From assembly GCA_020161405.1 (NCBI GenBank), contig JAIUOD010000001.1:620001-684000 (forward strand): a stretch of 64,000 bases of DNA. The letters are read 5' to 3'. The stretch's first letter is position 1, and the number at the start of each line of letters is the position of its first letter. Below the pieces are notes generated by a model. The model was not told the origin of the DNA. It saw only the letters and a program-made list of their open reading frames with translations, and made no database searches. Positions 35,637 through 44,510 of the stretch are shown one piece after another. The stretch is from Pseudomonadota bacterium (GTDB lineage: Bacteria > Pseudomonadota > Alphaproteobacteria > Caulobacterales > Aquidulcibacteraceae). A program made the translations under genes and the position numbers.

Positions 35637-36224
35637 ATGGATCGCTTAACAAGAAGACATACAGAACCCAATCGTATTTTAGTTATAGGAACCGCAGGGT
35701 CAGGTAAAAGCACACTTGCCAATAATATTGCACAAAACCTTAATTTAAAGAAAATTGAACTTGATGAGATCAACTGGCGCCCCAATTGGGATAATCGACA
35801 AATAAGTGATTTGGACGGTTTTAAATCCGATGTTGAAGATGCAATCTCGCATAATGATTGGGTGGCAACTGGTGGTTATATGTCAGTTCGTGAAATGCTT
35901 TGGGCGCGGGCGAATATTATTATATGGCTCGATTTACCATTTTTCACGGTGTTTTGGCGCGTTGTTTCACGCTCTTTAATACGTGCACTTGGCGGAAAAG
36001 AAACTTTTACAGGTTGCAAAGAAAACCTAAGTGATATTCTTGCTTGGGATAAACCAATAAGATGGTCAATCCAAAGCTTTAATGAAAGACGTCAAAGCTT
36101 TGAAAAAATGGCCAATAGCGAAACCTATAAAGAGCTTTTAATTTATCGCTGCAAAAATACGAAAATGGTAAAGGAATGTTATTACGCGCTAACGGGTCAG
36201 CGCGAAATAATTATTGGGGAATAA
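35637..36224 (+). CDS. P-loop nucleotide kinase-like protein
   Basis: Start at ATG 35637 (MDRLTRRHTEPNRILVIG); the ribosome binding site is poor, and upstream codons in frame exist but overlap the divergent EamA gene. Walker A is GTAGSGKSTLANNIA at about residues 18-32, followed by LDEINWRPNW and a lid-like WRVVSRSLIRALGGKETF. The family includes DNA topology modulation protein FlaR and adenylate-kinase-like proteins whose real substrate is not settled. 195 residues. A palindrome begins just after the stop codon. Confidence 0.85.
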   Translation: MDRLTRRHTEPNRILVIGTAGSGKSTLANNIAQNLNLKKIELDEINWRPNWDNRQISDLDGFKSDVEDAISHNDWVATGGYMSVREMLWARANIIIWLDLPFFTVFWRVVSRSLIRALGGKETFTGCKENLSDILAWDKPIRWSIQSFNERRQSFEKMANSETYKELLIYRCKNTKMVKECYYALTGQREIIIGE

Positions 36225-36256
36225 GGTCAGTACTTATTAATTAATAAGTCCTGACC
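36225..36256. repeat. palindrome between convergent genes, probable bidirectional terminator
   Basis: GGTCAG and CTGACC enclose ACTTATTAATTAATAAGT, itself a full palindrome, with one mismatch (T against C). The 32-nt hairpin starts right at the P-loop gene stop and ends 5 bp before the M20 peptidase stop. It lacks a T run, so termination is an inference from position. Confidence 0.7.
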
Positions 36257-36261
36257 CTAGC

Positions 36262-37638
36262 TTACAAACTTCCCAAAATCCGTATCCAAGAGCGAATGCC
36301 TTTTTTGAATGATAATAAATCATATTTTTCATTCGGTGAATGAATATTATCATCGGGCATTGCAAAACCAACCAAAATCGCATCCATACCCAAAATTTCA
36401 GGGATTTCTTTGGCAACAGGAATTGATGCCCCGCACCCAATAAGTGCCGCAGGTTTTTGCCATTCTTTTTCAAGAGCTTTCGAAGTTGCCGCAATTATTG
36501 AATTTTCAGGGTCAAGTGCAATACCTTTGCCACCAATATTTTTCTTGAAAATTGCCTTACAATCTTTTGGTAAATTCCTTAAAATATGTTTTTCAAATGC
36601 GGCCCATATTTTATCGGGGTCTTGATCACCAACAAGGCGGAAGGAAACCTTTGCAAAGGCCTCTGACGCGATAACGGTTTTGAAGCCATCGCCTGTATAA
36701 CCGCCATGAATGCCGCAAATTTCAGCGGTTGGACGCGCCCATAATTGCTCCAATGCAGTAAGGCCATTTTCGCCATATGGAATAGACAGGCCAATATCAC
36801 CCAAAAACTTGCCTTCATCAAAGCCTAATGATGCCCAATTGGCTTTAACCTTATCGCTTAAAACAGGTGCACCATCATAAAAGCCGTCTAATGTAATATG
36901 GCCATTTTCGTCACGCATTTTTGCAAGTGCATTTGCCAAAATCATTATAGGATTTGCCGCAGGGCCACCATAAAGCCCCGAATGTAAATCACGATTTGCC
37001 GCGATAATTTTCACTTCGCCCGTAATGTTGCCACGCAAACCAATTGTAATTGCTGGCGTATCAATATTCCATCTCTCCGTATCGCAAATGAATGCGCAAT
37101 CTGCCGCCAATTCTTTCGCATTTTCGCGCATGAAAGGAAGAAGAGAAATTGAATCTGATTCTTCTTCACCTTCTAATAGGATTGTTACACGGCATGGTAA
37201 TTTGCCATTGGCCTCAATATGGGCGCGGCATGCCTCAATAAAGGTCATTACTTGGCCTTTATCATCGGATGAACCACGACCGAAAATTATTTTATTGCCA
37301 TCTATTTCTTCGATTACAGGCTCAAACGGGTCGCGGCGCCAAAGCTCAAGTGGATCAACAGGTTGCACATCATAATGACCATAGAAAAGCACATGCTTTT
37401 CCCCTTCCCCTGCCGTTGCAACTACCAAAGGAAGGCCAAGGGCATCGCGCAAATCAGCTTTAAAACCAATCCTATTCAATTCATCAACCAAATATTTCCC
37501 CGCCTTAATACATTCAGGGCGAAATTCACTTTCCGAAGAAATAGATTTAATTTTCAAAAGGCCAAATAATGTTTCAAGCGCATTATCAAGGTTTTTTTCG
37601 GCAAAATTAAGTGCCGTTTCGATGTGTGATTCTGTCAT
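36262..37638 (-). CDS. M20-family metallopeptidase (dipeptidase-like)
   Basis: A 458-residue cytoplasmic zinc peptidase. Metal ligands and catalytic residues are visible: His and Asp in LFYGHYDVQPVDP near residue 85, Asp of FGRGSSDDKGQ near 118, the Glu pair in LEGEEESDSI near 153, and late His in NIHSPNEKYD near 435. The dimerisation insert lies at about 215-330. Family members cut dipeptides or N-acyl amino acids; a broad dipeptidase is most likely. It is divergent from a TetR gene, 71 bp between starts. Confidence 0.92.
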   Translation of the reverse strand: MTESHIETALNFAEKNLDNALETLFGLLKIKSISSESEFRPECIKAGKYLVDELNRIGFKADLRDALGLPLVVATAGEGEKHVLFYGHYDVQPVDPLELWRRDPFEPVIEEIDGNKIIFGRGSSDDKGQVMTFIEACRAHIEANGKLPCRVTILLEGEEESDSISLLPFMRENAKELAADCAFICDTERWNIDTPAITIGLRGNITGEVKIIAANRDLHSGLYGGPAANPIMILANALAKMRDENGHITLDGFYDGAPVLSDKVKANWASLGFDEGKFLGDIGLSIPYGENGLTALEQLWARPTAEICGIHGGYTGDGFKTVIASEAFAKVSFRLVGDQDPDKIWAAFEKHILRNLPKDCKAIFKKNIGGKGIALDPENSIIAATSKALEKEWQKPAALIGCGASIPVAKEIPEILGMDAILVGFAMPDDNIHSPNEKYDLLSFKKGIRSWIRILGSL

Positions 37639-37686
37639 ACTAATATTATAGGCATTAGCGTTTCTTTAATCAAATCAACGAATGAG

Positions 37687-37696
37687 TGAATATTCA
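37687..37696. promoter_or_regulatory. candidate TetR operator
   Basis: The perfect 10-bp palindrome TGAATATTCA is the core of a type of site common for TetR regulators. It lies 13 bp before the TetR start and 49 bp from the divergent M20 peptidase start, so it could control both. Confidence 0.5.
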
Positions 37697-37709
37697 TTTG
37701 GAGATAAAA

Positions 37710-38243
37710 ATGCGCCGTTCACCACAATCAATTGAGATAATTGAAACCCAAATTGCCAAAGCTGCCATAGAACTTGGCCCTAATATGGATAGTTTTTCGG
37801 TGCAAGATTTGGCACGCCACGCCCAAATTGCAATTGGCACAATCTATAGAATTTTACCAAGCAAGGATGGGCTTTCAAAAATTGTACAAAAATATGCGCA
37901 AAATGAATTTGATAAAGTGGTTCTTGCGCCAATTCGCGCCAAGGGCGATTTGTTTGAACGCTTTAATTTAGTTTTTGAGCGTATAATTGATTTTTCTCTA
38001 TCAAATTTTGAAATTGCAAGCTATTTGGCACTTAATGGCTTTGATGAAAATTCAAATTTTAAAAAATCAATACGCGCTTTTGTCATTGAAATGACGCCAA
38101 TGGCAAAAACCAATCTATCACTTGCAAATATTGGCTTTTCACTAATTTGGGGCCCGATTTCAGCTTTGCTTTTATGCGGTGAAAAAGGGCGCGAAAATTA
38201 CATTTCACTATCACCAAAAATCTTTGGGGCACTTGCAAACTAA
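37710..38243 (+). CDS. TetR-family transcriptional regulator
   Basis: Start at ATG 37710 after TTGGAG; a GTG at 37686 overlaps the palindrome. 177 residues. The helix-turn-helix is in SFSVQDLARHAQIAIGTIYRILPSKDGL (positions 27-54), shown as SVQDLARHAQIAIGTIYRIL. The rest is a ligand domain without known motif. It may repress itself and the divergent peptidase gene. Confidence 0.88.
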   Translation: MRRSPQSIEIIETQIAKAAIELGPNMDSFSVQDLARHAQIAIGTIYRILPSKDGLSKIVQKYAQNEFDKVVLAPIRAKGDLFERFNLVFERIIDFSLSNFEIASYLALNGFDENSNFKKSIRAFVIEMTPMAKTNLSLANIGFSLIWGPISALLLCGEKGRENYISLSPKIFGALAN

Positions 38244-38277
38244 TTAGTAAGTTGTAATATTTTGAAGGGGGCTAAAT

Positions 38278-38778
38278 ATGCGTAAAATCCTTTTTCTATT
38301 GCCTATCTTGTTTTTATCGTCATGTTTTTCAATTGATAAACCAACTTTAACCCAAATAGTCAAAGGTTCAAAAAATATTTGCCCGCTTGCAAGTAATACG
38401 GGCTATATAATTCATAATGAAAATGGGAAAATTGGCGAAATTAAAATTTCAAGCATTCAAAAGGGAAATGAAACACTTTGCTATATTAATTCAGCATCTA
38501 TGCTTGATACTTCACTAAGCGCTAATTTGAATGATTTTTTTACACGAAAATTTTATAAAATTTCTGATGATTTATATATGATGTATGACGCAAAAATTAG
38601 CGATAGCAATTCATTATATTTTATTCACAAGACTATTAATGGTTGGCTTATTTATACTGACTGCAAGAATAGTGACAAAGATTGTCCAATAGCGCAAAGC
38701 ATTGATGCCTTTGAGCAATTATATGAAAAAGAAGTCCTGCGACAAAAGCCTACCTATTTTTTGGAGGCAAGCAAATGA
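38278..38778 (+). CDS. lipoprotein of unknown function, paralogue of the next gene
   Basis: AAGGGGG precedes the ATG. The product has a lipoprotein signal ending in LSSC (residues 13-16) and a mature part of about 150 residues. It contains ICPLAS near residue 37, a Gly-Glu-Ile strand, and IYTDCKNSDKDC near 122, so there are four mature cysteines that could form two disulfides. Its order of blocks (CPL, strand pairs, TDC, a final Y-K-E helix) repeats in the following gene, which it overlaps by 4 nt. I do not recognise the family. Confidence 0.8.
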   Translation: MRKILFLLPILFLSSCFSIDKPTLTQIVKGSKNICPLASNTGYIIHNENGKIGEIKISSIQKGNETLCYINSASMLDTSLSANLNDFFTRKFYKISDDLYMMYDAKISDSNSLYFIHKTINGWLIYTDCKNSDKDCPIAQSIDAFEQLYEKEVLRQKPTYFLEASK

Positions 38779-39347
38779 AAAATTTAATGCAAAAAACAAT
38801 AAAATTTTCAACCTTGTTTATGCCTTTATTATTGCTTGGCGCTTGCTTTGAGGGAACTCAAAAGTCAGTTGAAACTTATACAGGTGGCAAGTCTAAATGC
38901 CCACTTTCTAACGGAATTAATTATAATATTCTTCAATTGAAAAACGGTAAGGAAACTAGCCTTGGAAGAATTTCAATTAATGAGGATAAAAATGGCAAGT
39001 GCGCGCTTACAAGCGCTCAAGGCTTAAATTATGAAACAAGCAATATAGTAACTCAATTTATTACAACGGGATTTAGCAAGCTAAATAATGAAAATACTTA
39101 TTTAAGCGCAAAGAAAAACCTCAAAACCAATAATTATTCTCTTATTTTTGTAAAAATTGCACATGATGGAAGAATTGGCTTTTACACAGATTGTCGAAAT
39201 AAGTCCGCATTCGCGATTGTAGATAAGATTGGAATAACAAGAAATAATAATGAATGTACACTAAGTGAGATTTCACATTATTATAAAGTTGCGGATGAAA
39301 TTTCTAATTTAAAGCCAGATATAGTTTTAGCGCCCAATAAACCTTAA
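38775..39347 (+). CDS. lipoprotein of unknown function, paralogue of the previous gene
   Basis: Reads from ATG 38775, overlapping the previous stop (ATGA) with GGAGG ahead. Signal ends in LLGAC at residue 24. The mature part has KCPLS near 43, GRISI, then FYTDCRNKS near 136 and NNECTLSEISHYYKVADEI near 158, mirroring the gene before it in block order and cysteine positions. A beta-rich fold is likely, partner unknown. Its 3' end overlaps the convergent exported protein gene by 4 nt. Confidence 0.8.
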   Translation: MKNLMQKTIKFSTLFMPLLLLGACFEGTQKSVETYTGGKSKCPLSNGINYNILQLKNGKETSLGRISINEDKNGKCALTSAQGLNYETSNIVTQFITTGFSKLNNENTYLSAKKNLKTNNYSLIFVKIAHDGRIGFYTDCRNKSAFAIVDKIGITRNNNECTLSEISHYYKVADEISNLKPDIVLAPNKP

Positions 39348-39748
39348 CGCGCAATTATTGCCTGAATAACAACACGTGCATTTGCACTGCCTATTTGCGG
39401 CGCTATGGCTTTTTGCATCATTCCTTGTAACATTTGTGAATCAGGAACTTGCCCCGGGCGATAAAAACGCCCCAAATAATCTTGTAAAGCTGCACGCCAA
39501 TTTGAAACTAGCACGGGTTTCAATTGTGGCAACAATGCCTTTAGTCGCGTATCTGTCGTATAAATACCTAAATCAACTTGGATAATTCCTGCTGGACGAT
39601 TACCATTCATAATAGTTCCAGTGATTTGTGAGGGAACTATATAATCGCTCTCAGCAGGCTTTGCTTTTGGCGCCCCACTTGCAAGAACCACCTTAGGTAG
39701 CATTAATGCCGCAACGGTAAGTGTAAAAAGTTCACGTTTATTATGCAT
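39344..39748 (-). CDS. small exported protein of unknown function
   Basis: Starting at MHNKRELFTLTVAALMLPKV (ATG 39748; another in-frame ATG is 18 nt upstream), 134 residues. The N-terminus is a signal peptide with Lys-Arg before the hydrophobic core, so Tat export is possible but not clear. The mature protein has IIQVDLGIYTTDTRLKALLP, LVSNWRAALQDYLGRFY and a C-terminal ANARVVIQAIIAR strand. The layout resembles the periplasmic domain of FliL-like proteins, but this is weak. It lies alone between lipoprotein and etf genes. Confidence 0.7.
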   Translation of the reverse strand: MHNKRELFTLTVAALMLPKVVLASGAPKAKPAESDYIVPSQITGTIMNGNRPAGIIQVDLGIYTTDTRLKALLPQLKPVLVSNWRAALQDYLGRFYRPGQVPDSQMLQGMMQKAIAPQIGSANARVVIQAIIAR

Positions 39749-39898
39749 ATTCTTTAAAAAACCCATGAATTAAGGCTATTCTAATTGGGTTTAAATATGC
39801 TTAACTAAATGTGGTTTTAGTTTTATTGCAATGCAAAAAAAACAATTGCCAAATCCTAATCAAATGATATTAGCATTTGACGACTGGTGGAGGAATTT

Positions 39899-40645
39899 AT
39901 GAAAATATTAGTGCCCGTGAAAAGGGTTATTGATTACAATGTGAAAGTTCGTGTCAAAGCAGACCAAACCGGTGTTGATCTTGCCAATGTAAAAATGAGC
40001 ATGAACCCGTTTTGCGAAATTGCGGTTGAAGAAGCTGTTCGCTTGGTTGAAAAAGGTGTTGCAACCGAAGTTGTTGTGGTTTCAATTGGTGTAACCCAAG
40101 CACAAGAAACAATTCGTACGGCTTTAGCAATGGGTGCAGATCGTGGCATCTTGCTTACTTCTGACCAAGATTTAGAACCTTTAAATATCGCAAAATTATT
40201 GAAAGCTGTAATTGCCGAAGAAAAACCTGATATGGTTTTAATGGGCAAGCAAGCAATTGATGGCGATAATAATGCAACGGGGCAAATGCTTGCGGCGCTT
40301 CTTGATTGGCCACAGGCAACTTTTGCATCAGAAATTAATATTGATGGCGGTAAAGCCAAAGTTACACGTGAAGTTGATGGCGGTTTACAAACTCTTGAAG
40401 TTGCGCTTCCTGCGATTGTTACGGTTGACCTTCGCCTTAATGAGCCAAGATTTGCATCACTTCCAAACATCATGAAAGCTAAGAAAAAGCCAATTGATAT
40501 TAAAGACGCAGCATCAATGGGTGTTGAAGTTAAAAATCATTTGAATGTTACCAAAGTTACCGAGCCACCAAAACGTGAAGCAGGTATTAAGGTTGAAAGC
40601 GCGGCTGAACTTGCCGCTAAATTAAAAGAAGCAGGGGTAATCTAA
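39899..40645 (+). CDS. etfB: electron transfer flavoprotein beta subunit
   Basis: Start at ATG 39899 behind GGAGGAA. With EtfA it accepts electrons from acyl-CoA dehydrogenases and passes them to ETF-ubiquinone oxidoreductase. Residues [20 protein letters not shown], then [17 protein letters not shown] near 33, [22 protein letters not shown] near 117 (AMP site; shown split as [12 protein letters not shown] and [10 protein letters not shown]), and [12 protein letters not shown] near 158 are all characteristic. 248 residues. An 11-bp palindrome TTGCAATGCAA lies at 39826-39836 upstream. Confidence 0.97.
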   Translation: MKILVPVKRVIDYNVKVRVKADQTGVDLANVKMSMNPFCEIAVEEAVRLVEKGVATEVVVVSIGVTQAQETIRTALAMGADRGILLTSDQDLEPLNIAKLLKAVIAEEKPDMVLMGKQAIDGDNNATGQMLAALLDWPQATFASEINIDGGKAKVTREVDGGLQTLEVALPAIVTVDLRLNEPRFASLPNIMKAKKKPIDIKDAASMGVEVKNHLNVTKVTEPPKREAGIKVESAAELAAKLKEAGVI

Positions 40646-41568
40646 TGGCTGTTTTAGTTTATGCTGACCATGATGGTGTTAATGTAAAAGACTCAACCAA
40701 TAAGGCCGTTAGTGCGGCGCTTGCTATTTCTTCTGATGTACATGTTTTGGTTGCTGGAAGCGTTGCACCTGCAAAATCTGCGGCATCTATTGATGGTGTT
40801 TCAAAGGTTTTAGTCGCAAAATCTGACGCTCTATCAAAAGATATTGCCGAAGCGGTTGAAGCATTGGTTACACCATTGATGGCAAATTATGATGCCGTGC
40901 TTTTTGTTGCTGGCGCAGCAGGTAAAAATGCGGCACCACGAATTGCGGCAAAATTGGATGTGGCAATTATTTCGGACATTATCGAAGTAACAGGCCCTAA
41001 ATCATTCGTTCGCCCTATTTATGCTGGCAATGCACTTGAAAGCGTTGAATCAAGTGATGGCAAATTAATTATTACTGTTCGCACCACTGCATTCAAAGCA
41101 GAAGGCAATGGCGGCGCGGCTTCTATCGAAGAAATCGTCGCACCAAATGCAACCCATTCTGCAACATTCGTTTCAGAAGCAATGGTAAAATCAGATCGTC
41201 CAGAACTTCAAGGCGCAAAGCGCGTTGTTTCTGGTGGTCGTGCTTTGGGTTCGGAAGAAGAATTTAACGCTGTTATCGTGCCATTGGCAGATAGGCTTGG
41301 TGCAGCAGTTGGTGCTTCACGTGCCGCAGTTGATGCAGGTTATGCACCAAATGATTATCAAGTTGGTCAAACGGGCAAAGTTGTTGCCCCTGAACTTTAT
41401 GTTGCTGTCGGAATTTCTGGCGCAATTCAACATTTAGCGGGTATGAAAGATAGCAAAACCATCGTTGCAATCAATAAAGACCCTGATGCACCAATTTTCC
41501 AAATCGCCGATTTCGGCCTTGTGGCAGATTATAAAACTGCGGTTCCGGAATTTCAGAATTCTTTATAA
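40645..41568 (+). CDS. etfA: electron transfer flavoprotein alpha subunit
   Basis: Its ATG shares one base with the etfB stop codon. The N-terminal domain (residues 1-185) pairs with EtfB; the C-terminal FAD domain has RVVSGGRALGSEEEF near 194, LGAAVGASRAAVDAG near 218, YQVGQTGKVVAPELYVAVGI near 240, GAIQHLAGMKDSKTIVAINK near 261 and DPDAPIFQIADFGLVADY near 281. 307 residues, full length. Electrons from the acyl-CoA dehydrogenases of beta-oxidation would come here; those genes are not in the window. A strong terminator follows. Confidence 0.97.
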   Translation: MAVLVYADHDGVNVKDSTNKAVSAALAISSDVHVLVAGSVAPAKSAASIDGVSKVLVAKSDALSKDIAEAVEALVTPLMANYDAVLFVAGAAGKNAAPRIAAKLDVAIISDIIEVTGPKSFVRPIYAGNALESVESSDGKLIITVRTTAFKAEGNGGAASIEEIVAPNATHSATFVSEAMVKSDRPELQGAKRVVSGGRALGSEEEFNAVIVPLADRLGAAVGASRAAVDAGYAPNDYQVGQTGKVVAPELYVAVGISGAIQHLAGMKDSKTIVAINKDPDAPIFQIADFGLVADYKTAVPEFQNSL

Positions 41569-41590
41569 TTATTTTTAATTTTAAAAATTT

Positions 41591-41621
41591 AAGTGGGGCG
41601 CAAAAGCGCCCCACTTTTTTT
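41591..41621 (+). terminator. rho-independent terminator after etfBA
   Basis: AAGTGGGGCGC and GCGCCCCACTT form a perfect 11-bp stem with an AAAA loop and a T run. Confidence 0.95.
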
Positions 41622-41669
41622 ATAATAATTTTAAGTTTTAATAATGGTCATTTTGTATTAATTAGAATT

Positions 41670-42764
41670 ATGAAATTCGCTACAAACCAATTTTTTGTAA
41701 AATTATTTTTAATTTTATTATTGATTTTTCCTTCTTTGGGGGTTTGTTCTGAAGGTGAAATTCAAGATGCAAAAACAAAATATACTATCGGCTTTACTCA
41801 AATAAAACAAAATGATGGCGGGTTCTTAAGTATTTTTTACCCTGCATATGATAGGGAATCTATTGTCCAAAAAGGTATATTCAACCTCTCCATTGCCAAT
41901 GATGCAAAACCTGAAAAAGGTAATTCACATTTAATAATCATCTCGCATGGATCAGGTGGTTCGCCATGGGTACATTATGACCTTGCCCGCCGCCTTGTTG
42001 AAAGCGGTTTTTTTGTTGCCCTGCCTCAGCATTATAAAGATAATTATATTAACCATTCAGAACCAGGGCCTAAATCATGGCGCAGAAGGCCCAAAGAGGT
42101 TTCAAATGCAATTGACCTTCTTGCTTTAAATAAAGAATTTTCACCCATAATAGACTTTAATTCGATTGGAATTTTTGGTGGCTCAGCTGGTGGCCATACT
42201 GCGCTATCTTTGGCTGGTGGGAAATGGTCTGAAACAAATTTTCGTAATTATTGTTTGAAAAATATAAAAGAAGATTTCTCTTCATGCGTTGGTTTTAGTA
42301 CTATTTTAAAGAAAAATATCGCGGATAATTTTAAACTTGCGTTGGCAAAAACAATTATAAAACAAAATTTTTCCAATAGCGCCATCCAAGAAGATTCGGA
42401 CAAAAGAATTAAGGCAAGTATTGCAATGGTTCCCTTTGCGGCAGATTTCATTCCTGAATCATTAAAGCAACCAAAAGTGCCGCTTGGTTTTATTATTGCC
42501 AGAAAAGATATTAATCAAAAACCCGAATTTCACGTTTTAGCAATTGCAAAGGCCTGTGATACTAATTGCGAAATTATATTAGACATGCAAGAAGCAGGTC
42601 ATGGCGCGATGTTATCGCCATTACCACCTTTTAGAAAAAATAGTATCGAAGAACTTCTTTTGTCCGACCCAAAAAATTTCAATCGTGAAAAAATGATACC
42701 AATAATCAACAATAAAATAGTTGATTTTTTTGAACGTCATTTATTAAACACGGCTGCAAATTAG
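41670..42764 (+). CDS. exported alpha/beta hydrolase
   Basis: A 364-residue protein with signal peptide (MKFATNQFFVKLFLILLLIF...GVCS). The oxyanion region is IISHGSGGSPWVHYDLARRL near residue 91, the nucleophile is Ser in IFGGSAGGHTALSLAGG near 165, the acid likely Asp in the IIARKDINQK area near 275, and His in QEAGHGAML near 308. The order resembles dienelactone hydrolase and platelet-activating-factor acetylhydrolase-like exported proteins. It could cut an ester or amide in the periplasm; substrate unknown. No close operon partner. Confidence 0.85.
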   Translation: MKFATNQFFVKLFLILLLIFPSLGVCSEGEIQDAKTKYTIGFTQIKQNDGGFLSIFYPAYDRESIVQKGIFNLSIANDAKPEKGNSHLIIISHGSGGSPWVHYDLARRLVESGFFVALPQHYKDNYINHSEPGPKSWRRRPKEVSNAIDLLALNKEFSPIIDFNSIGIFGGSAGGHTALSLAGGKWSETNFRNYCLKNIKEDFSSCVGFSTILKKNIADNFKLALAKTIIKQNFSNSAIQEDSDKRIKASIAMVPFAADFIPESLKQPKVPLGFIIARKDINQKPEFHVLAIAKACDTNCEIILDMQEAGHGAMLSPLPPFRKNSIEELLLSDPKNFNREKMIPIINNKIVDFFERHLLNTAAN

Positions 42765-42778
42765 ATATTTTCCAAAAC

Positions 42779-43954
42779 CTAGAAAGCATCAACAATTTCT
42801 TGAATTTGTTCGCCAATTGCATCCCAATGTTTTTCAGACGTTGATAATCCAAGGCGAACGATCACCATATCTTTTGATGGAATAACCATAATTAATTGGC
42901 CTTCATGCCCTTGGGCTCCGAAGGCATCAAAAGGGCCTTTTTTCAAAATGCCTTTGCCATTTGACGGCGAAAGCCACCAATGCGCGCCATAATGATCCGC
43001 GCCCTTGCCATTTGACGGCGTGCGAACAAAGTTTACGAAATCTTCTTCTATAATTTGCTTTCCGTCCCATTGACCGCCGCGCAAAAATAAAAGACCAAAA
43101 CGGGCAAAATCTTGGGCGGTTGAATATACAAGGCTTGAACCATAAAAATTGCCATTGGCATCAAATTCGGCAGAAGTATTATTCATACCAATTGGCGTGA
43201 ATAATCTATCATACATAAAACTGCGCATGGCAGCTTTGCCAGTAGGGTCTGAAACATTACGCGGGCCTATTGCGCGCGAAATTCCCGCCGCAATTATATT
43301 TGTTGTACCAGATGAATAATTCCAAACCTCGCCAGGATTGCTTTTTAATGGACGCGATGTTGCGTATTTAACAATATCTTCACGCCCTTTTCCAAAAAGC
43401 ATTAATGCGGCATCATTATGAATTGCATCACTATAATCTTCTTCGCGCCAATTTATGCCATCGGTCATGGTTAAAGCTTGGCGATATGTGATTTTTGATC
43501 TTTTATCATCTGCTTTCCAATGCGGGTCGGCAATTGCGGCATCAAGCGATAATTTGCCATCCTTTTGCATTATTCCAAACAATGCCGATGTAATCGATTT
43601 TGCCATTGACCATGAAATAAGGCGGCTATCTTTATCAAAACTATTGCCATATTTTTCAAAAACAATTTTTCCGCCCTTAACCACCAATAAAGCTCGGGTT
43701 TCGCCTAAATCTGCGGTCGGGTTTACAAAAGCTTTCTGGGCGACGGCATCGAGTTTTGCTTTTTGTTCTGGGCTTAAATTACCATATTGCCAGTCTTTAG
43801 TTGGATATGTGATTGGCTGTTTTGAATATTCAAATTTTACGGGCGCAGAAGATTGTGAAGGCGAATTTGCATAAACATTATACGCCACAAAGCCCAATAT
43901 TATTGATGCCAACCCGCTAAAAATCCCAATTTTCTTTTTCAATGACAAATTCAT
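42779..43954 (-). CDS. serine hydrolase of the beta-lactamase / esterase family
   Basis: Start at ATG 43954 (MNLSLKKKIGIFSG), 391 residues. A single N-terminal helix (residues 8-28) may anchor it in the membrane. The SxxK motif is SWSMAKSI near 135, followed by YSSGTTNIIAAGI near 210, and the third box GAQGHEGQLIMVIP near 345 replaces Lys-Thr-Gly. This suits class C-like esterases and D-aminopeptidase-like enzymes rather than true beta-lactamases. It is divergent from a small anchored protein with 63 bp between starts. Confidence 0.85.
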   Translation of the reverse strand: MNLSLKKKIGIFSGLASIILGFVAYNVYANSPSQSSAPVKFEYSKQPITYPTKDWQYGNLSPEQKAKLDAVAQKAFVNPTADLGETRALLVVKGGKIVFEKYGNSFDKDSRLISWSMAKSITSALFGIMQKDGKLSLDAAIADPHWKADDKRSKITYRQALTMTDGINWREEDYSDAIHNDAALMLFGKGREDIVKYATSRPLKSNPGEVWNYSSGTTNIIAAGISRAIGPRNVSDPTGKAAMRSFMYDRLFTPIGMNNTSAEFDANGNFYGSSLVYSTAQDFARFGLLFLRGGQWDGKQIIEEDFVNFVRTPSNGKGADHYGAHWWLSPSNGKGILKKGPFDAFGAQGHEGQLIMVIPSKDMVIVRLGLSTSEKHWDAIGEQIQEIVDAF

Positions 43955-44017
43955 AGCAAAACCTTTTTCCATGCTCTATTATAAGGTTTGAATTTTAAAA
44001 CAAAAGGTGTTTTAGCT

Positions 44018-44446
44018 TTGAAAATGCGTCTAAATTTTACCTCTATAATTGGTGCGATTTTGCTTATTGCTGGTATTGCAGCAAGTGTTGGATATTATTA
44101 TGCAAATCAATATGCCCAAATTGGGGTTGGAATGATGGCAAAGCAAATGTGTTCATGCCTTTATGTGCAAAATCGTGATGAGGATGCGTGTAAGGCGGAT
44201 ATGAACATAAGTATGGGCAATATTTCAAAGAAAATGAAAATCACATATTTGGTGAAAAATCAAAGCGGTAGATTTACGGGAAAAAATGGTTCCCAAGAAG
44301 TTGGAACTGCTAATTTCCCTGATAGTGTTATTGTTGGATTTTACGGTATTGCGATTGCTAAAGCTAAAATAAGCCCTGGATACGGTTGTTCTGTGACAAA
44401 ATTTGACGGACTAATGCCAAATGGCCTTAACAACATTACCCAATAG
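44018..44446 (+). CDS. small membrane-anchored protein of unknown function
   Basis: TTG at 44018 has AAGGTG 8 nt upstream; ATG 44024 is an alternative. The 142-residue product has one N-terminal membrane helix (IIGAILLIAGIAASVGYYYA) and a periplasmic part with MCSCLYVQNRDEDACKAD around residue 44. I recall a similar CSC...RDE..C segment at the N-terminus of some sphingomonad and Caulobacter serine hydrolases, which would make it a split-off partner of the divergent beta-lactamase-like gene. That is a memory-based link only. Confidence 0.7.
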   Translation: MKMRLNFTSIIGAILLIAGIAASVGYYYANQYAQIGVGMMAKQMCSCLYVQNRDEDACKADMNISMGNISKKMKITYLVKNQSGRFTGKNGSQEVGTANFPDSVIVGFYGIAIAKAKISPGYGCSVTKFDGLMPNGLNNITQ

Positions 44447-44510
44447 TGCAATGATTGCTTTATAAAATTCTAAAATATACTAAACACCCATATATTTTCA
44501 CTGGGAGCGC

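Noticed and set aside
39826..39836. TTGCAATGCAA before etfB as a Fur-type operator
   Set aside because: The palindrome is only 11 bp and lacks the spacing of the feoA site; short AT/GC palindromes like this occur by chance.
42779..43954. True class C beta-lactamase and resistance gene
   Set aside because: The Tyr-x-Asn and Lys-Thr-Gly boxes are replaced (YSS and HEG), which fits esterase or peptidase-like relatives.
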